Positions 1 to 13,100 of a DNA stretch of 64,000 bases are shown here, one piece after another. Origin of the DNA: Gordionus sp. m RMFG-2023 (lineage: Eukaryota; Nematomorpha; Gordioida; Chordodea; Parachordodidae). A model generated the notes under the pieces. It ran no database searches, had not been told where the DNA came from, and saw only the letters and a list, made by a program, of their open reading frames with translations. The position numbers and the translations under genes are program-made. Location: positions 42,819,366 to 42,883,365 of the forward strand of contig NC_088777.1 of the NCBI RefSeq assembly GCF_954871325.1, given 5' to 3'. Position 1 is the stretch's first letter; each line of letters begins with the position of its first letter.

Positions 1-459
1 ATTCTCTAACCTTATATCTATTCATAAAAAAAATTTAAACTTGGGACAGCCATGGGTTTTTTAGTTATTGCGATTTAAAAAATCAAAAAATAAATATTAT
101 TTTCAAAAATAGATGGCGCTCCTTTATAAAATTACGCGTTTTGTTAAAATTATTATTTTTTTTAAACTTTTTTCCATTTTAAACATAAATAATAAGATTT
201 TCCAGCATTAATATTATGAAAATATATTATTTAGATCATTTGATAGACTACTTATTATTATTACTTTATTGATAACTTGTAAAAATTAAGTTTTTAAAAT
301 AAATGATTAATTTCCTAAAAAGATAATTACAATTCCTATATAAGAAAATATAATTAATTTTTGAAAGATAATAGCAAGTTTTCATGCACCTGCCTTGATA
401 TTAATTAATTTTTATTTTACAAATATTTCAATATTAATTTTTTCTTAAAATTATTTATA

Positions 460-771
460 ATGTATAAATATAAATGTGCAAATCCTTTTAAAGAATCTAA
501 ACACTTTAATTGTAAAAAGAACCTGCGTAAAGTCACGACGTGGATGACACAATTTCCAAACATTGAGGCAGAACACTATATTTGTGATAAATGTCGTAAG
601 CGTTTATCACAAAAAAATATTGAAAATATAAATTCTGATAGCGAATATGTAAATAATATCCCCACAGCATCCGCATCAATAGATACAATCAATTTAACCT
701 TAAACGAAATTGGAATATCTCCTATTAAGAAAAAAAAACTAACTGAAAAAAATTATCCAAAAAAAAGATAG
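460..771 (+). pseudogene. Transposase N-terminal segment (Cys-rich module)
   Basis: A 103-codon open frame inside the transposon at 4-2838. Cysteines at the start and a C-x2-C pair before KRLSQK look like a zinc-binding module such as those that begin many DDE transposases. The frame stops at 771 and related sequence resumes at 855 in another frame, so this is one piece of a broken transposase rather than an independent gene. Confidence 0.55.
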
Positions 772-854
772 CAAAAATATCAAAAGCTCTTTCAGATATA
801 ATAATTAACAATCCAGAATCGGACACAAAAGACAATAATGATATTCTCAACAAT

Positions 855-1613
855 ATGAAATTACATTATCCTAATTTATCTAAAAATAAAAAATATCAAT
901 TGCTGACCATTCTGCCTCCTAATTGGAGTGCAAATAAAATAAAAACGGAATTTAACGCTACATATCATATGGCATATAATTCCAAAATCATTTTAGAAGA
1001 AAAGGGGATTCTTTCAACTCCAAATCGAAAGCCTGCAAAATTTCTCAATCAAAAAACAGTTGATATTGTTAAAAGTTTTTTTTGCAGTGATGAAGTTAGC
1101 AGGGTATTACGAGGAAAAAAAGATTGCATATCTATTATTGAAAAGGGGGAACGAGTGAACGCTCAAAAAAGGCTAGTTCTTAATAATTTAAAAGAATTAT
1201 ATAATCATTTTAAGGAGAGTAATTCAAGCATAATAATTGTATTTTCGAAATTCGCAAGCTTAAGACCAAAAAATTGCATATTGGCAGGGGCTAGCGGAAC
1301 ACATAGTGTATGCGTTTGTAGCATACACCAGAGTATTAAACTAATGATTTTAGGCTGTGAATTAGCAACATTGACTAAAAATGGTGAGGATATATTAACA
1401 ACTTATAGAGATGTTATAGGCAGAATGATTTGCAACCCCCCATTACCAATCTGTTATTTTGGTGACTGTAGCGAGTGTCCTGGCTCGACACTCTTAAAAG
1501 AACGCATTGAAAAATTATTTATAAAAAATGATATAGCTCTTATTACGTTTAAACAATTGGTTTCGGTAGATAGAACTCTGGAGACTTTCTCAATCTTCAG
1601 ACGAATTTATTAA
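855..1613 (+). pseudogene. Transposase central segment
   Basis: A 252-codon open frame within the transposon. It contains ASGTHSVCVCSIHQ (around 1300) and CSECPGSTLL (around 1475). The match to the same family continues past the stop at 1613 in another frame (SSDEFINYFF, then DFSENYSF and QDE), followed by two more frame changes up to about 2190. DFSENY and YYFSDGSAAQYKN are plausible carriers of catalytic acids, but that is inference. This is a decayed copy. Confidence 0.6.
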
Positions 1614-2838
1614 TTATTTTTTCAATAAAATAAATATTCTCATACGCCATTCATTTATTTGTGAACAACAAAGTTCATTTCACAATAACCTTAAAAATAG
1701 TTTAGAAAATAATCACTATCTAATTATTTGTGACTTTTCAGAAAATTATTCCTTTATTGTCCAAGATGAAGTAGGGTTATCATTGGACAACTTCGCAAGC
1801 TACGCTGCATCCATTCTCAATTTATTATAAAATAGGAAATCTAATTAACAACCTAAGTTTTGTGGTAATATCGGAATCCTTAATTCATAATACTGTTTCA
1901 TTCCATTTATTCCAATCGCATTTGATTAATTTTTTAAAAAATATTTCGACACTCCACCAGAAAAAATTTACTACTTTTCTGATGGTTCAGCAGCTCAATA
2001 TAAAAATAGGAAAATCTTCATCAATGTTTGTTACCATGAAATCGATTTTGGTGTCCAAGCAGAATGGCATTTTTTTTCTACGGCACATGGTAAAAGTGCC
2101 TGCAACCGCATAGGCGGCACAGTAAAAAGGTTAGTTGTCAAGGCAAGCTTACAAAGACCTTATACTGATCAAATAATTACACCTTTATAATTTTATAAAT
2201 ATGCGGAAGAGCATATAAAAGGTATAAATTTTTCTTATGCCACCATACCAGAGTATGAGGAAGAGATGAGGCTACTTGAGAGATTTAGTAAAGCTATCTC
2301 AATACCTGGGACACAAAAAATTCACGCAGTGTTTCCGATTGGTTAGAGATGAAATAAAAATTAATTTTCTTCATCCTAAAGGACCAGCAAATTCTTTTGT
2401 TTATCCAGCGGCACAAGATCTCCTTTACATACCAAAAAATAATATTTTAACAATAATTAACCCATCAACGGCTACTGGGCGTACATATAATCTATCGTAA
2501 GACGAAATTATCATGGCGTCAAAACAATTAAATTTAAGGAAAACCCGAAAATAAGTAATATCTTTCATGAATTTTTATTTATCTATTATATTTACAAATT
2601 AATAAAATAATTTTACGAAATTTAAAATTATTAATGCTGGAAAATCTTATTATTTATGTTTAAAATGGAAAAAAGTTTAAAAAAAATAATAATTTTAACA
2701 AAACGCGTAATTTTATAAAGGAGCGCCATCTATTTTTGAAAATAATATTTATTTTTTGATTTTTTAAATCGCAATAACTAAAAAACCCATGGCTGTCCCA
2801 AGTTTAAATTTTTTTTATGAATAGATATAAGGTTAGAG

Positions 2839-4117
2839 GATAAGAAAATATTAAATTCAAAAAAATTTGGAAAGCGAAACACTTGGAGTTTTCATGTTTA
2901 AAATTTATAACTTAAATAAAAACCGCAACAATATTATTTTGAAAAATTTTTTAATATTCAATAAAAGGCCCTTAATAGAGTTATAAATTGACACATAACT
3001 TATATTTTTAAAATCATTATTTTTTAACTTATCTCAATTTTAAAAAATCGCATTTTTCGAAAAAACGTCATTTTTGGCACTTTTGACCATTGATATCTCA
3101 GGAACTATGAGTACTAGGAGGCTAAAATTTTGGATTCGATGCTTTCTAATGATATTCTCTCAGTATACAAAATTTTATCGAAATTAAAAAGGTCGAGCCG
3201 AAAAGTTATCGATTTGGTATGGAATTACCCAAAAACATAAATATTTCTTTTTTTTTATTCTCCAAATTCATAAAGTCATTTTAATATTTGTAATGTCTAT
3301 GGGTTAATGTGTAGTGGTATTAAACATCTCCATTTAGCCGATTTTTAAATAGGCCAAATCATAATTTTTAACCAAAATATTAGTATCTAAGCCTCGAAAA
3401 TTAGATAATAGAAGTCCAAACCTCTCTGCCAAATGTGGGCAAAATAAATAAGCTTGGGTAATTTACTTTTGTCCAAAATTTGAGTTCACCGTTTTTAAAA
3501 ATTGACAAAATCGAGTAATTTAACAACACTAGCTGAATGTGAGTTGTTAAATATTTTAAAATCATTTTCTTGTTACAGATAATTTAACAAAAAATTGTAA
3601 AATTTTTAACTGTTTTTTTAAACATTACAACAAATAAATGGTATTATAGTTCCTTTTATTATAATGAAATTATTTATAAAATAAAAAAAATTAATTATAT
3701 ATACAGATCATAAAATAACCAAAAGCAATAAATATCAGATCGGTTTTTTAAAAAAATATCGAAATCCGATATTTTTTAAAACGCTGAATATCGGTGCCGA
3801 TCCGATCTTATATTTAATATCGGCACAGCCCTAATAATTAGGATTGTATATATGTTTAAAATATGGCTATAATTTAATAAAAATGTAAGCTAAACATTTT
3901 CGTTAATGAAAGTTAACAAGAATGATTCAGCAGACTTCTCCATGATTAAAAATTTAAAAAGCTGGTTTTGGCATATAGAATATAGATTCTTTTGTTTGCT
4001 CAATCTAAACTTTGAATTGGATTGTGGAGCTGTCTGAACTGATATTGTTTGAGAACTTTATTAATTGTAATATAATGCCATACATATATAATAACAATGA
4101 ATAAACAATGCAATAAC
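2839..4117. other. Non-coding stretch between the transposon and the ZFAND4-like exons
   Basis: No supported exon. It holds a hAT-like end fragment (3739-3833) and a TTTAACAACACTA string near 3515, which resembles the right end of the hAT element at 40676-41733. If the ZFAND4-like gene continues toward its AN1 finger, this would be intron sequence. I found no AN1 cysteine/histidine pattern here on the minus strand. Confidence 0.5.
3739..3833 (-). mobile_element. Solo end of a hAT-like element (ATCGG-rich family)
   Basis: Read on the minus strand it starts TAGGGCTGTGCCGATAT and carries repeated ATCGG/CCGATCCGAT subterminal words. These are the same words that mark both ends of the complete element at 30659-31372. 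No partner end was found nearby, so this is a truncated copy. Confidence 0.55.
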
Positions 4118-5400
4118 CTTTCTATTCAATTTCAAATTCTCCATTTGTTGTCTCAAGGCTTTCATTTTTGTCATGGTAATCCAATTTTCCCTTGCTCTTT
4201 TTCCCACTAAAGTTGTGCCTATTAGACTATTTAAATTATTGAAGGTTGTATTGCAACTACTAAGGATATTTGAATTATAATTTGCACTTGTGTTTATAGA
4301 ATTATTAGATTGAAATGAACATGTACGATTGGATAATTTATATGGATTATTTGTAATATTATGATTATAGTAAGTTATTTTTGCTGGTCTTTCATTGAGA
4401 TTTAAATATTCGCTACTAGATTTAACTTCTTCATCATCCCATTCATCGTATTCCATATCCTCTGAGGGAGATAACAAGGGTCTTGATATTCCTAAATAAA
4501 CAACATATTTTAATATAATTTAGTGGTATGGTAGTACATGAAATTTAAAAAAATGCATTCAATTAATATATAACTAGTTTTGCATATCCAGTTATGGGTA
4601 GGTATCGACACTGAACACAATTTTAGGTCACTTTTATCATTCTTAATTTTTGTAGCATAATTGTTGTTTTTGATAACACTTTGATTCTTATTTTTATAAA
4701 TTGGTATATCATGAAGAGGTATATTATCAATGCTTAAGTCATTTTCTGCCATAAGAAAGTTAGGCAAATTTTTTAATGAAAGAGATTTTGAGGGAGATTT
4801 AGGTGAGTTATCACTTGTACAAGATTTTGGCGATTCTTCAAATGTTAATTGATTAACTGATAATGAGTCAGTATTATCTTTATATATTTTTTTCCTATAT
4901 TCTGGATTTTGATCAGGATTCTTGTTATATGAATTTAATTTATTTGATTTTAAATTTTTTTCACTGGAAAGTTCACCATCATCCCAATGTTGCTGTTCAA
5001 TTAAAGCCTCTAATATATTTGCTCTTTTAATTAAATTAGCCGCATCCTTATATAAAGACACTAAATTAAACATTAATAAAATATACATTTGTAAATCAAT
5101 ACATTTTCGCATTAACATTGGTCCTCCCTTGAGATGCAATACTAACTGCAAAATTGCACCATCTTGAATTCCACATTCGTTAAGTGTGTAACTATTTGTC
5201 AATTCATTTGATTTCCATATTAGATGTTGTTGGGATATAGGCACATCTAAATTTTATGTTTTTATAATTAAATTATTATCATGATTACTTTTTTTAAATA
5301 GTATTTTCGTTTTTAAAGTAAGAATTGTATCATTTTCTAATGCCTTAAGATTGAATACATGCCCGGTTAATGTTTGAACTTGCAAATCAATTTTATTCAT
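4118..5400 (-). CDS. ZFAND4: ZFAND4-like protein, N-terminal three exons
   Basis: Three exons on the minus strand: 5289-5400 (start ATG at 5398-5400), 4575-5246 and 4118-4491. Phases agree at both junctions and give 386 codons. Residues 1 to about 75 are a ubiquitin-like fold: MNKIDLQVQTLTG, then ISQQHLIW, then a closing LVLHLKGGP. This follows the N-terminus of ZFAND4 (ANUBL1) closely in spacing. The rest is low-complexity, rich in Asn, Ser and Lys, ending in a basic helix (MKALRQQMENLKLNRK) at an in-frame splice donor. The family normally ends in an AN1 zinc finger; that exon was not found, so it may lie left of the window or be lost. The family's role is poorly known. Identification rests on the ubiquitin-like part. 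Confidence 0.72.
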
Positions 5401-8358
5401 TATTTATCAACTCAATCTGGTCTGCATCCAATATAAAAGCATATGCTTTTTAAATGTGCACTAGAAACATCAATATTTTATAAATAATCGGAAATTTTAC
5501 GAGTTTAAACATATTTTATAGTAGTAAGTTGAGACCTACTGACAAAATAATCTTAAATTGATACAATACCGATACAAATACATTTTCTTAAATTTAAAGG
5601 TAATCGTATAAAACGATTTCTAAATAAAAGTGATGGATGATTTTACTAATTAAAAATAATATATATTAATTAGTAATATCAATGTCAATGTATATAGAAT
5701 ATAAACATAGATGCAGCCAGGATTTACTAAATGGGAGGGAAATTATTAAAACCAAATAAAATCTTGATAAAAATTTTTATTTTATTTTACATTATCCGTT
5801 TTATTAACAAGGCATTCTCTATGTAAATCAAGAAAAATTAGACCATATAATCAAAAATTCGATTATTACTATTCAGTAGATAAAATTTATCATATTTCTT
5901 TACCTAAATGCTAGGCTGGATATTTAATTACAGTTCTCATCTCATCAGTAAGTTGTTCCTCTTTCGTATAAAATTGTCTTCAAAGATTAAATGTTTCTTT
6001 ATCATAAAATAGTGTTATTAATTTGCTTGGTCGTAATATTTACGACACAATTTTGTGCTCAGGCCTACTCTTAGCACTAACCCGGGGTTCAGCTGACCCG
6101 GGGTTCAGGTGAATAATATTATTCCAAATAGTTCAAATAAAAAATATAAAACAGCAAAATACAATGGCAATTTCTGTAGGTAGTAAAGACCTGCAAGCAA
6201 CTTAGCATAGGGTTAAAAAAATTTAATCGGGACCACTTTAGAGCTAAGAAATACCAAAAAAATAGGATTAAAATGAGTTATTATTTTATTTAGCCAAGCG
6301 ATTATTTCAACCTATATCATCCTAGTTCAGAATTAGATACGAACTTTCTGATTGGATTTGTTTAATTTCGTCTCTATTTTATCACCACGTATTGATTTTT
6401 TTTCTAATTTTAGAAATGTATGTTAGACAAGTACATTTTATAACATTAGTGGCAAGATTGAGCTTGAATGGGATATTTAGAATTCTTTTGGATTAGTTTT
6501 ATTTAAGGGGGGGGGGGGTTATAAACAAGCCTCTTTTTGTCATGCCTATTCTGAAGTCAAAATATATAAAATCTTCAATTTACACTTTATATAAAGTTTG
6601 TTTAATTGAGAATGGTTAAATACAAGCTAACTCGGCTCAATCTTCAGGCGCTTGCCGAAAAATATCCGTTAACATTGAGGCGTTTAAATTTATATTAATT
6701 TCTCCCAAATTTGAGCCTCTATCTTTTTAAGAATAACCCCGAAAAGCCAGAGTGATAGTTTTAGGATAAAACACTTGGTCTAGCCGATTTTTTAGCTGGA
6801 TAAAAATATATTTGGTTTGAAGAAGTTTAAAATTAAAATTTTCGTTAAATTAAAATAAATTTTTTTTAAAAATAATATTTTTCTCAACATTTTCTTTCAT
6901 GTTTTTAAATTCTCGACATTTTCTTTCATGTTTTTAAAAGTAAATGTAAAGAGGATTTGAGGCAAAATTTTTTTTACAATCATATTGGAATAATTTGTAC
7001 CTGGCAACCCTGATCAGCACTCTTTTAAAATAATTAGCAACTAATTTTTTAAATAATTAGCACCATAACAATCTTAAGAAATTAAGCGTATTTTAAATTA
7101 ATAGTATTTCCTTTTTCATTTCGTCGCAAGCAAAAAAATATGACACATATCTATTTATAATTATTTTATAAATTATTATTATATTAGCTGATCCTCTTAT
7201 ATAAAATAAAGGAACCTTATACATTAAATACCTTAAAGTTGTTTAAATCCATTATACAGGGATTGCCATCTTAAAAGGAGAGCACAAAATACGTAAGATT
7301 TCCACAATTCGAATATCATTAAAAAATCATTGCCGCTATTTTTACAATTCATTCAAACAAATTCCCATTTATACCGAGCATCTATTAAAAAATATAATTT
7401 TTCACAAAACTTATAATTTAAAAAATCAGCTGAATATCTATAAAATTATTTTTTTAAATCTCTAAATTTATTAGCTTTAATATTGTGCACCAATGATATT
7501 GCATAAAACCATGTTATAAAATAAACGAAATAATCTCTATAAAAAAATTTATATATAAATAATCAATATTTAATACATGTTAATTTTTTTTTATAGTTTT
7601 AATATTTAATGGAAGCCATGGCTTAGCAAGAATTTATATCTTTCAAATTGACAGATGATTTTCTTTTTTCATAATTCATTTTAAATAATATTTATAAGAA
7701 GTAAATATGGTTCCCGTTTCTAAATCGCTAAAACAAAAATCGCTAAAAATTGGGAATCTAGCTTATATCTACTAGAAAATTTTTTAAGTAAATTTGAAAA
7801 ATTAATAATAATAGATGCTAGTGGAGTAAACACTTGTATTTAAATTGAAAATATTAAAAAAATCGCTAATAAATATATTCTCTTCAAATTTCAACTAATT
7901 AGGCACATGCATATTTTATTAATATTCTTTATATATATACCGATGAACAATATTTTCTTTTAGCTAGTAAATAAAATTACATGATGTCATTCTTTTAAAC
8001 CTCCTTCATTAAAAGAATTTGATTCTTAAGGCAAAATTGTCCTCTTCAAAAATAAGGATATCTGGTATTCTTTTCTATAAATAATCACAAATTTCTTTTT
8101 ATTCAAAAATAGGTTTATAAATATACATTTTATTAAAAAAATATAATTTCTATTATTTTCTAATATATTTCTATACAATACCATTGTGAACAAAATTATT
8201 TTATGCAAGAGTTTTTAAATTCTTTTATAGACATTTAATTGCATATTTAGTATTCAACCATTTAATTTGATAATATTTTCATTAACTAATTTTATTCTTT
8301 ATTATTTTAATTTTTACATTATTTATTTTTTCTTTTTCCTTTTTTATTCTATTTATAT
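5401..8358. other. Intergenic, AT-rich
   Basis: No gene seen. Notable are two copies of ACCCGGGGTTCA(G) at 6080-6112, a G12 run at 6507-6518, and at 6625-6730 a minus-strand copy of a dispersed repeat also found at 21115-21250 and 24345-24500. Short open frames here (for example 8026-8208) are very AT-rich and resemble nothing. Confidence 0.5.
6625..6730 (-). repeat. Dispersed repeat, family also at 21115 and 24345
   Basis: Contains CTCGGCTCAATCTTCAGGCG and CCGTTAACATTGAGGCG, which in reverse complement match the stretch around 21170-21230 (TTAACGGATTTTCCTCGGC, then a TTGAG...GAATTAG block) and 24415-24460. Likely an old interspersed element. No ends could be set. Confidence 0.45.
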
Positions 8359-8600
8359 CAGAGATCTGCAGATGTACCATTTGCATTTCACGGATGTTGT
8401 TTTCAAAAATTTTTTTGGCCCAGCCCGTCTTTAAAAAAAAAAATTTTCAGGCCCGGCCCGGATTTTTTTAAAATATATTTTATTTATTTTTGATTTTTAT
8501 ATCTAATAATGACGATTACAAATATTTGGTTTTAAAATATATAGCCCGGCCCGGATATTTTATTTAAAAATTTTTTAGCCCGGCCTGGGGCAGGCCTCTG
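8359..8600. mobile_element. hAT-type miniature element, GGCCCGG-rich family
   Basis: Short inverted ends CAGAGATCTGC and GCAGGCCTCTG flank 242 bp with repeated GGCCCGGCCCGGA words. Flanking 8-mers ATTTATAT and ATTATTAT agree at six of eight positions, compatible with a worn hAT target duplication. Relatives occur at 15964-16360 and 58968-59258. Confidence 0.6.
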
Positions 8601-10176
8601 ATTATTATTAATAATATTATTAACTTTCATATAGCTTCTTGGTAATAGTGGTGGGGAGGGAAAATTACCCACACCCATCCTCTCCCCTCCATAGAGAAGT
8701 AAATTTTTAAAGTTCCTTTATTTTTGAATTACATTTTTATACATTGCAAAATATTTATATTTAGTTGAAAAACATTTTTATACATTGCAAAATATTTATA
8801 TTTAGTTGAAAAACATTTTGAACATATTTTTTTATAATCATATTTATATATTCTAGGATTAAATTAATTTCAATTATAAATTCTATATTTTTTGGTTCTA
8901 TTCTAAGAAGTGTAATTTTTGAAAATTAAAATAAAGCTTTTTGGTTTTTTATTGTAAAATTTTCGATTTTTATATTACTTACAAATTACATCATTGGCAA
9001 GAAATTAATTCCGGATATATATTTATTTTTAACATGCCTGCGTAAACAAGAGTAACTTTTTGAAAGTATTTGTATTCTTAGTCACGTTAATAGTGGTAGG
9101 AGAGGGGGGGGGGTGTTCTAACATCTTTTTATCACTCACTTTTTATTTGCCAAGCTTAATCTTTGATTTGTGTTTAGTAATTTTTAAATATTATTTTATT
9201 TATTTTGTATAGCCTTTGTCTTCGCTAGCAAATTAAAATGCGCATATTCGCTCATTCGCAAATTTTTGTAAAAATATAAACAACACGTTAATGACAATGT
9301 CTGCCAAAACAAAGGCATCGTGAGACCTAAAAGAGCGTTTTTGAAAAAAGCAAACTAGTTTGCGTTTTCATTAAAGTTTAAAATATCGAAATTTCGCCAA
9401 AATAGGGTTTGACATCTTGCCATCTTTTTGTGAAATCTCTAGGCGCGTGTATATTTAATATTAATTTAACTAAAAAATCAGCGAGGTCTTTAAAAAAGTC
9501 TAAATATACAGTAATATTAATTGATATGCTTCGTTAAATATTTGAAAAATCATTTTTAAAACATGTTAAAAATAAAGTAAATACAAGATTAGATCCAGTA
9601 ATATTTTTAAATTAATCTAACATCGAATGGTGTACGTCTTTCATATTAGTTTCGATTCGCCATATGAAAATTTAATTGCGAACATAATATAAGTGTTAGA
9701 TAAAATGACTTAAGAAGAAATATTATAAGATACTATACTTTAATATAAAATAATGATATAAAATTGTATTTCTTATTATAAGGTGTTGAAATTTTCTTTT
9801 ATTTTTTTTAAATCCAATTTTCATATTTAATTAACATTAACGTTACAAAATTTTATCAAGAATATCAACAAAAAATTAATCATGAATTGTTTAGACTTCT
9901 TAAATTTTTGTTATATTACTGATAATTTTTCTTATTATTTCAATTATTATAAGTTTCAAACTTCTTTTTTTTTACAATTATAAATGAAATATGATTAATT
10001 TTAATCATATTAAATATAAATTTTAATTAACACTTATAAAAATTTTAATTTAGAATATAACATTAAAATCCAAATCATAAATAAAAAAAAATTAGATAAA
10101 TAGACAAATTGATTTCATAATTTTTTAAATAAAATAGTTATTACTTTATCATTATAAAATGAAAATATAATTTATT
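8601..10176. other. Upstream region of the nuclear-receptor gene
   Basis: No coding exon. It holds a 41-bp tandem duplication (8731-8815) and a G10 run at 9104-9113. The promoter and 5' leader of the receptor gene must lie here or farther left, but no element could be assigned with confidence. A stop codon sits in frame at 10168-10170, just before the chosen ATG. Confidence 0.4.
8731..8815. repeat. Tandem duplication, 41-bp unit, two copies
   Basis: The unit beginning ACATTTTTATACATTGC is repeated directly with no visible change, so the duplication is recent or has been homogenised. Confidence 0.85.
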
Positions 10177-13100
10177 ATGAAAATTCAAATGTCTTCATTA
10201 ACGTGTTTAGTTTGTGGCGATATTTCAAACGGAAGACATTACGGTATTTTTGCGTGCAATGGCTGCAGTGGTTTTTTCAAAAGAAGCATCCGAAAAAATT
10301 TGGCATACAAGTTATAAAAAAAAATTCAATTTCAATTTTTTTTTTTTGCTTTACGATACTAAAAAATAGTAAAATCTTTTGTAGATTTTATAAAAAACTT
10401 AAATTTGTTCTTTTTTTTAAATGGTTAAATCACGATTTAACCCAAGATTTTCTTAACCAAGCCACGAGGATTTACCAATAGATTGTCAAAATAACCATTT
10501 TGTCATCATTTGTCGAAATTTTGATACTTAGGTACACATTTTTTGGATAAAAACTTAATTATCCCTTTTATAAAAAAATATCTGCTAATTCGGGGTTTAT
10601 AAGAACATTAGGGTGGTGGGCCAATCCATTTTTTTAAAAGAAATATGTTAAAAAGTTTTTATAAATTGTTTAATTATTAAATTCGATATTTATTATATCT
10701 AAGGCTGCGCTCTCGTTTGTCCTTTGAAAAGTGATTTTTTTTTAAATTAGTGAGTTAATCCCATCATGGTGGAGGTTACAAATTACATCAAAATTAAAGT
10801 GCTTTTAAAGACTAGATAATTTATTTTAGCAGCAAATGAATGACTTGATTCAAAAAAGTTGAAAAGAATAAGGTTACTAGAATATTTGAACTTTTTAATT
10901 CCATACCAGATAGATTGGAGTCATCCAGAGAATATTTGGATCGGCTTAAAAGCTGTGGTTCTGTGCTGAATATACGGAATATATTGTGGTACAATTCATG
11001 ATTAGCTGTCATAATGAAAAACTTAAAGTAAGACTGAGAGGGAAATACGATGGATTTGAATTAAATAATCGCAATGTTTGATAATGGATCTCCAGTGACG
11101 TCCTTGCCAATCAAAGATTTTGAAAGGCTCACTAATTATGAAAACATTGAATTGAGTGGTTGTTCCAGAAAATCATTCTTAAGAAGGGGTAGCCATCACT
11201 TGGGAAAGTTATCAATTGTAAGGTCAAATATTTAAATGTTATGAAATATTTAAATTATTATGTATTGAATGGAGATTAGTCATCCTTATGTGGTTAGGAT
11301 TGGGGATTAAAGTGTTTGATATAATAAAATATAATTTTGATATATACATTATTAATAAAAAAAATATAGGTGATATAATAAAATTTTTTTTAACAATCCT
11401 TTTACCATGTAAAAATAAAAAATATACCAATTTTTAAACCAAGTAAAGAAAGATGTTAATTCCTTCAATTTATACTATGGAATTATTTTCTGAAATTAGA
11501 ATTAACCTCAATAATTTAATTAAAGAATATATTAGTGATTTTAATGATGAATTAGGAAGAGTTAAAAAATTTTAAAATAAACATTTTATTAAAAGGATGA
11601 TTATGAGCCCAAATTTTTGGGGCCAGAAGAGTGCCATTTTAATTGGACGAAGAATTAGAAAGAATTCTTGAGCAATGGCACAAGCAGGATATTATAAGTC
11701 CTATTAGATTTTTGCAATTGGCTACTTAGTTTTGGTTTAAAAAAAAAGTTAATACTTTACGAGTTTGTGCTGATTTTAGACTTACAGTAAATCCTCAATT
11801 AGAAAGTTTGAATATCCTCTTCCAAGGATAAGTGACATTATTGCTAAGGTTGAAAATGGTAAATTATTTAAAAAGTAGACTTTTCTTCAGCTTATTTGCA
11901 AACCTGTCTCTAAAGAAACATCAAAATTTCATACGGTGCCTACAAACAAAGGTCGGCTTCAATTTAACAGGTTACCTTTTGGGCTGACAGTTTCAACTGC
12001 ATATTACCAAAAAACTATACATGAAATATTTTCCATAAATGGGGCCATTTATTAGTTAGATGATTTATTCATTTTTGGTAAGGATGCTGAAGATCACTTT
12101 AGCAAATTGAAAAAGATTTTTAAAAGAATAATAGAATTTGGCTTAATAGGAAAATTTGGTAAAGATAACAATAAGTATTTGGGTTACTTAATAAGTAGTA
12201 ATGGACACAGCCATAAAGAAAAAATTGACAGATTAGCATAATGACTGAACCTAAAGTTTAGAATGAGTTATTCTGGTCGGACTCATGAATTATTATTCTA
12301 GGTTTATCGAAGGTTTTTGGAAATTGGCATATAATTTATATGAAATTTAAAAAAGGGAAACTATTTTATTTGGGAATTAATGAAAGAGAAAGTTTTCACG
12401 AGACTAAAAGAAGATTGTGTTGAAAACATATGGCTGTGTCCTGATTTGTCTTACCTCTAACCATAAATCTATTTAGCCTTCTATATATCTTCCCCAGAAT
12501 GAGGCTATTTAGATTTAATACAAACTTAAAACAAAACAGAATAGTGTGTCCTAGTTCAAATTCTGAATAGAATGGTCTAAACAAAGATGAGTTTTTTTAA
12601 AAATAAGACGAACTATGACAGGGCCTTATATGTCAGCACAATGTGTTTTTTCTGCAAATGCGTTCGCATTTTTATTAATTCTAAAAATCTAGATTTTTAG
12701 CGGAAATGTATTTTATGATGTTTAGAAAAACTACACTAGGATTTTTAGAAAATTTTATCATAATCTTTTATAGTTATTTTAATTTGCTTTTGTTTACAAA
12801 TTATAAATGACTCAAACGTTGACCTCGAAATTTATAAAATTCGTAAAATAGGTGTTCTACAAGTGCTACGGTAAATTGAAATTTAATTTTTTTTTAAAAA
12901 AAAAACACAAAATTCATTTAAAGTTTAAGCAACACATTGATGAGAATAAAACATATTAGCTCTAAACATTTAGACTATATAAAATAAGGTAGAAGAAAAG
13001 AATAAAACATATTAGCTCTAAACATTTAGACTATATAAAATAAGGTAGAAGAAGAAAAAATAAGTATAGCTCCTCTGGAGTCAAAAAATTCAGCTTACCC

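Larger units (their letters stand above)
4..2838 (+). mobile_element. DNA transposon with 209-bp TIRs and decayed DDE-type transposase
   Basis: Terminal inverted repeats run from 4 to about 212 and from about 2629 to 2838. They start CTCTAACCTTATATC and I see no mismatch between the arms. Between them lie coding remnants in changing plus-strand frames: 460-771 has a small Cys module (CxxC plus CDKCRKRL), 855-1613 carries ASGTHSVCVC, a second frame carries IICDFSENYSF near 1728 and a third carries YYFSDGSAAQYKN near 1970 and EWHFF near 2065, then 2276-2500. This order matches a transposase-like protein family I recall from other invertebrates, but I cannot name the superfamily. Several frame changes mean this copy cannot make a full protein. 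A target duplication cannot be judged because the left flank is only three bases. Confidence 0.85.

Noticed and set aside
3900-4050. A further ZFAND4-like exon (open minus-strand stretch after a CAG acceptor).
   Set aside because: No similarity to the family and no AN1 finger; an open frame this short is expected by chance.
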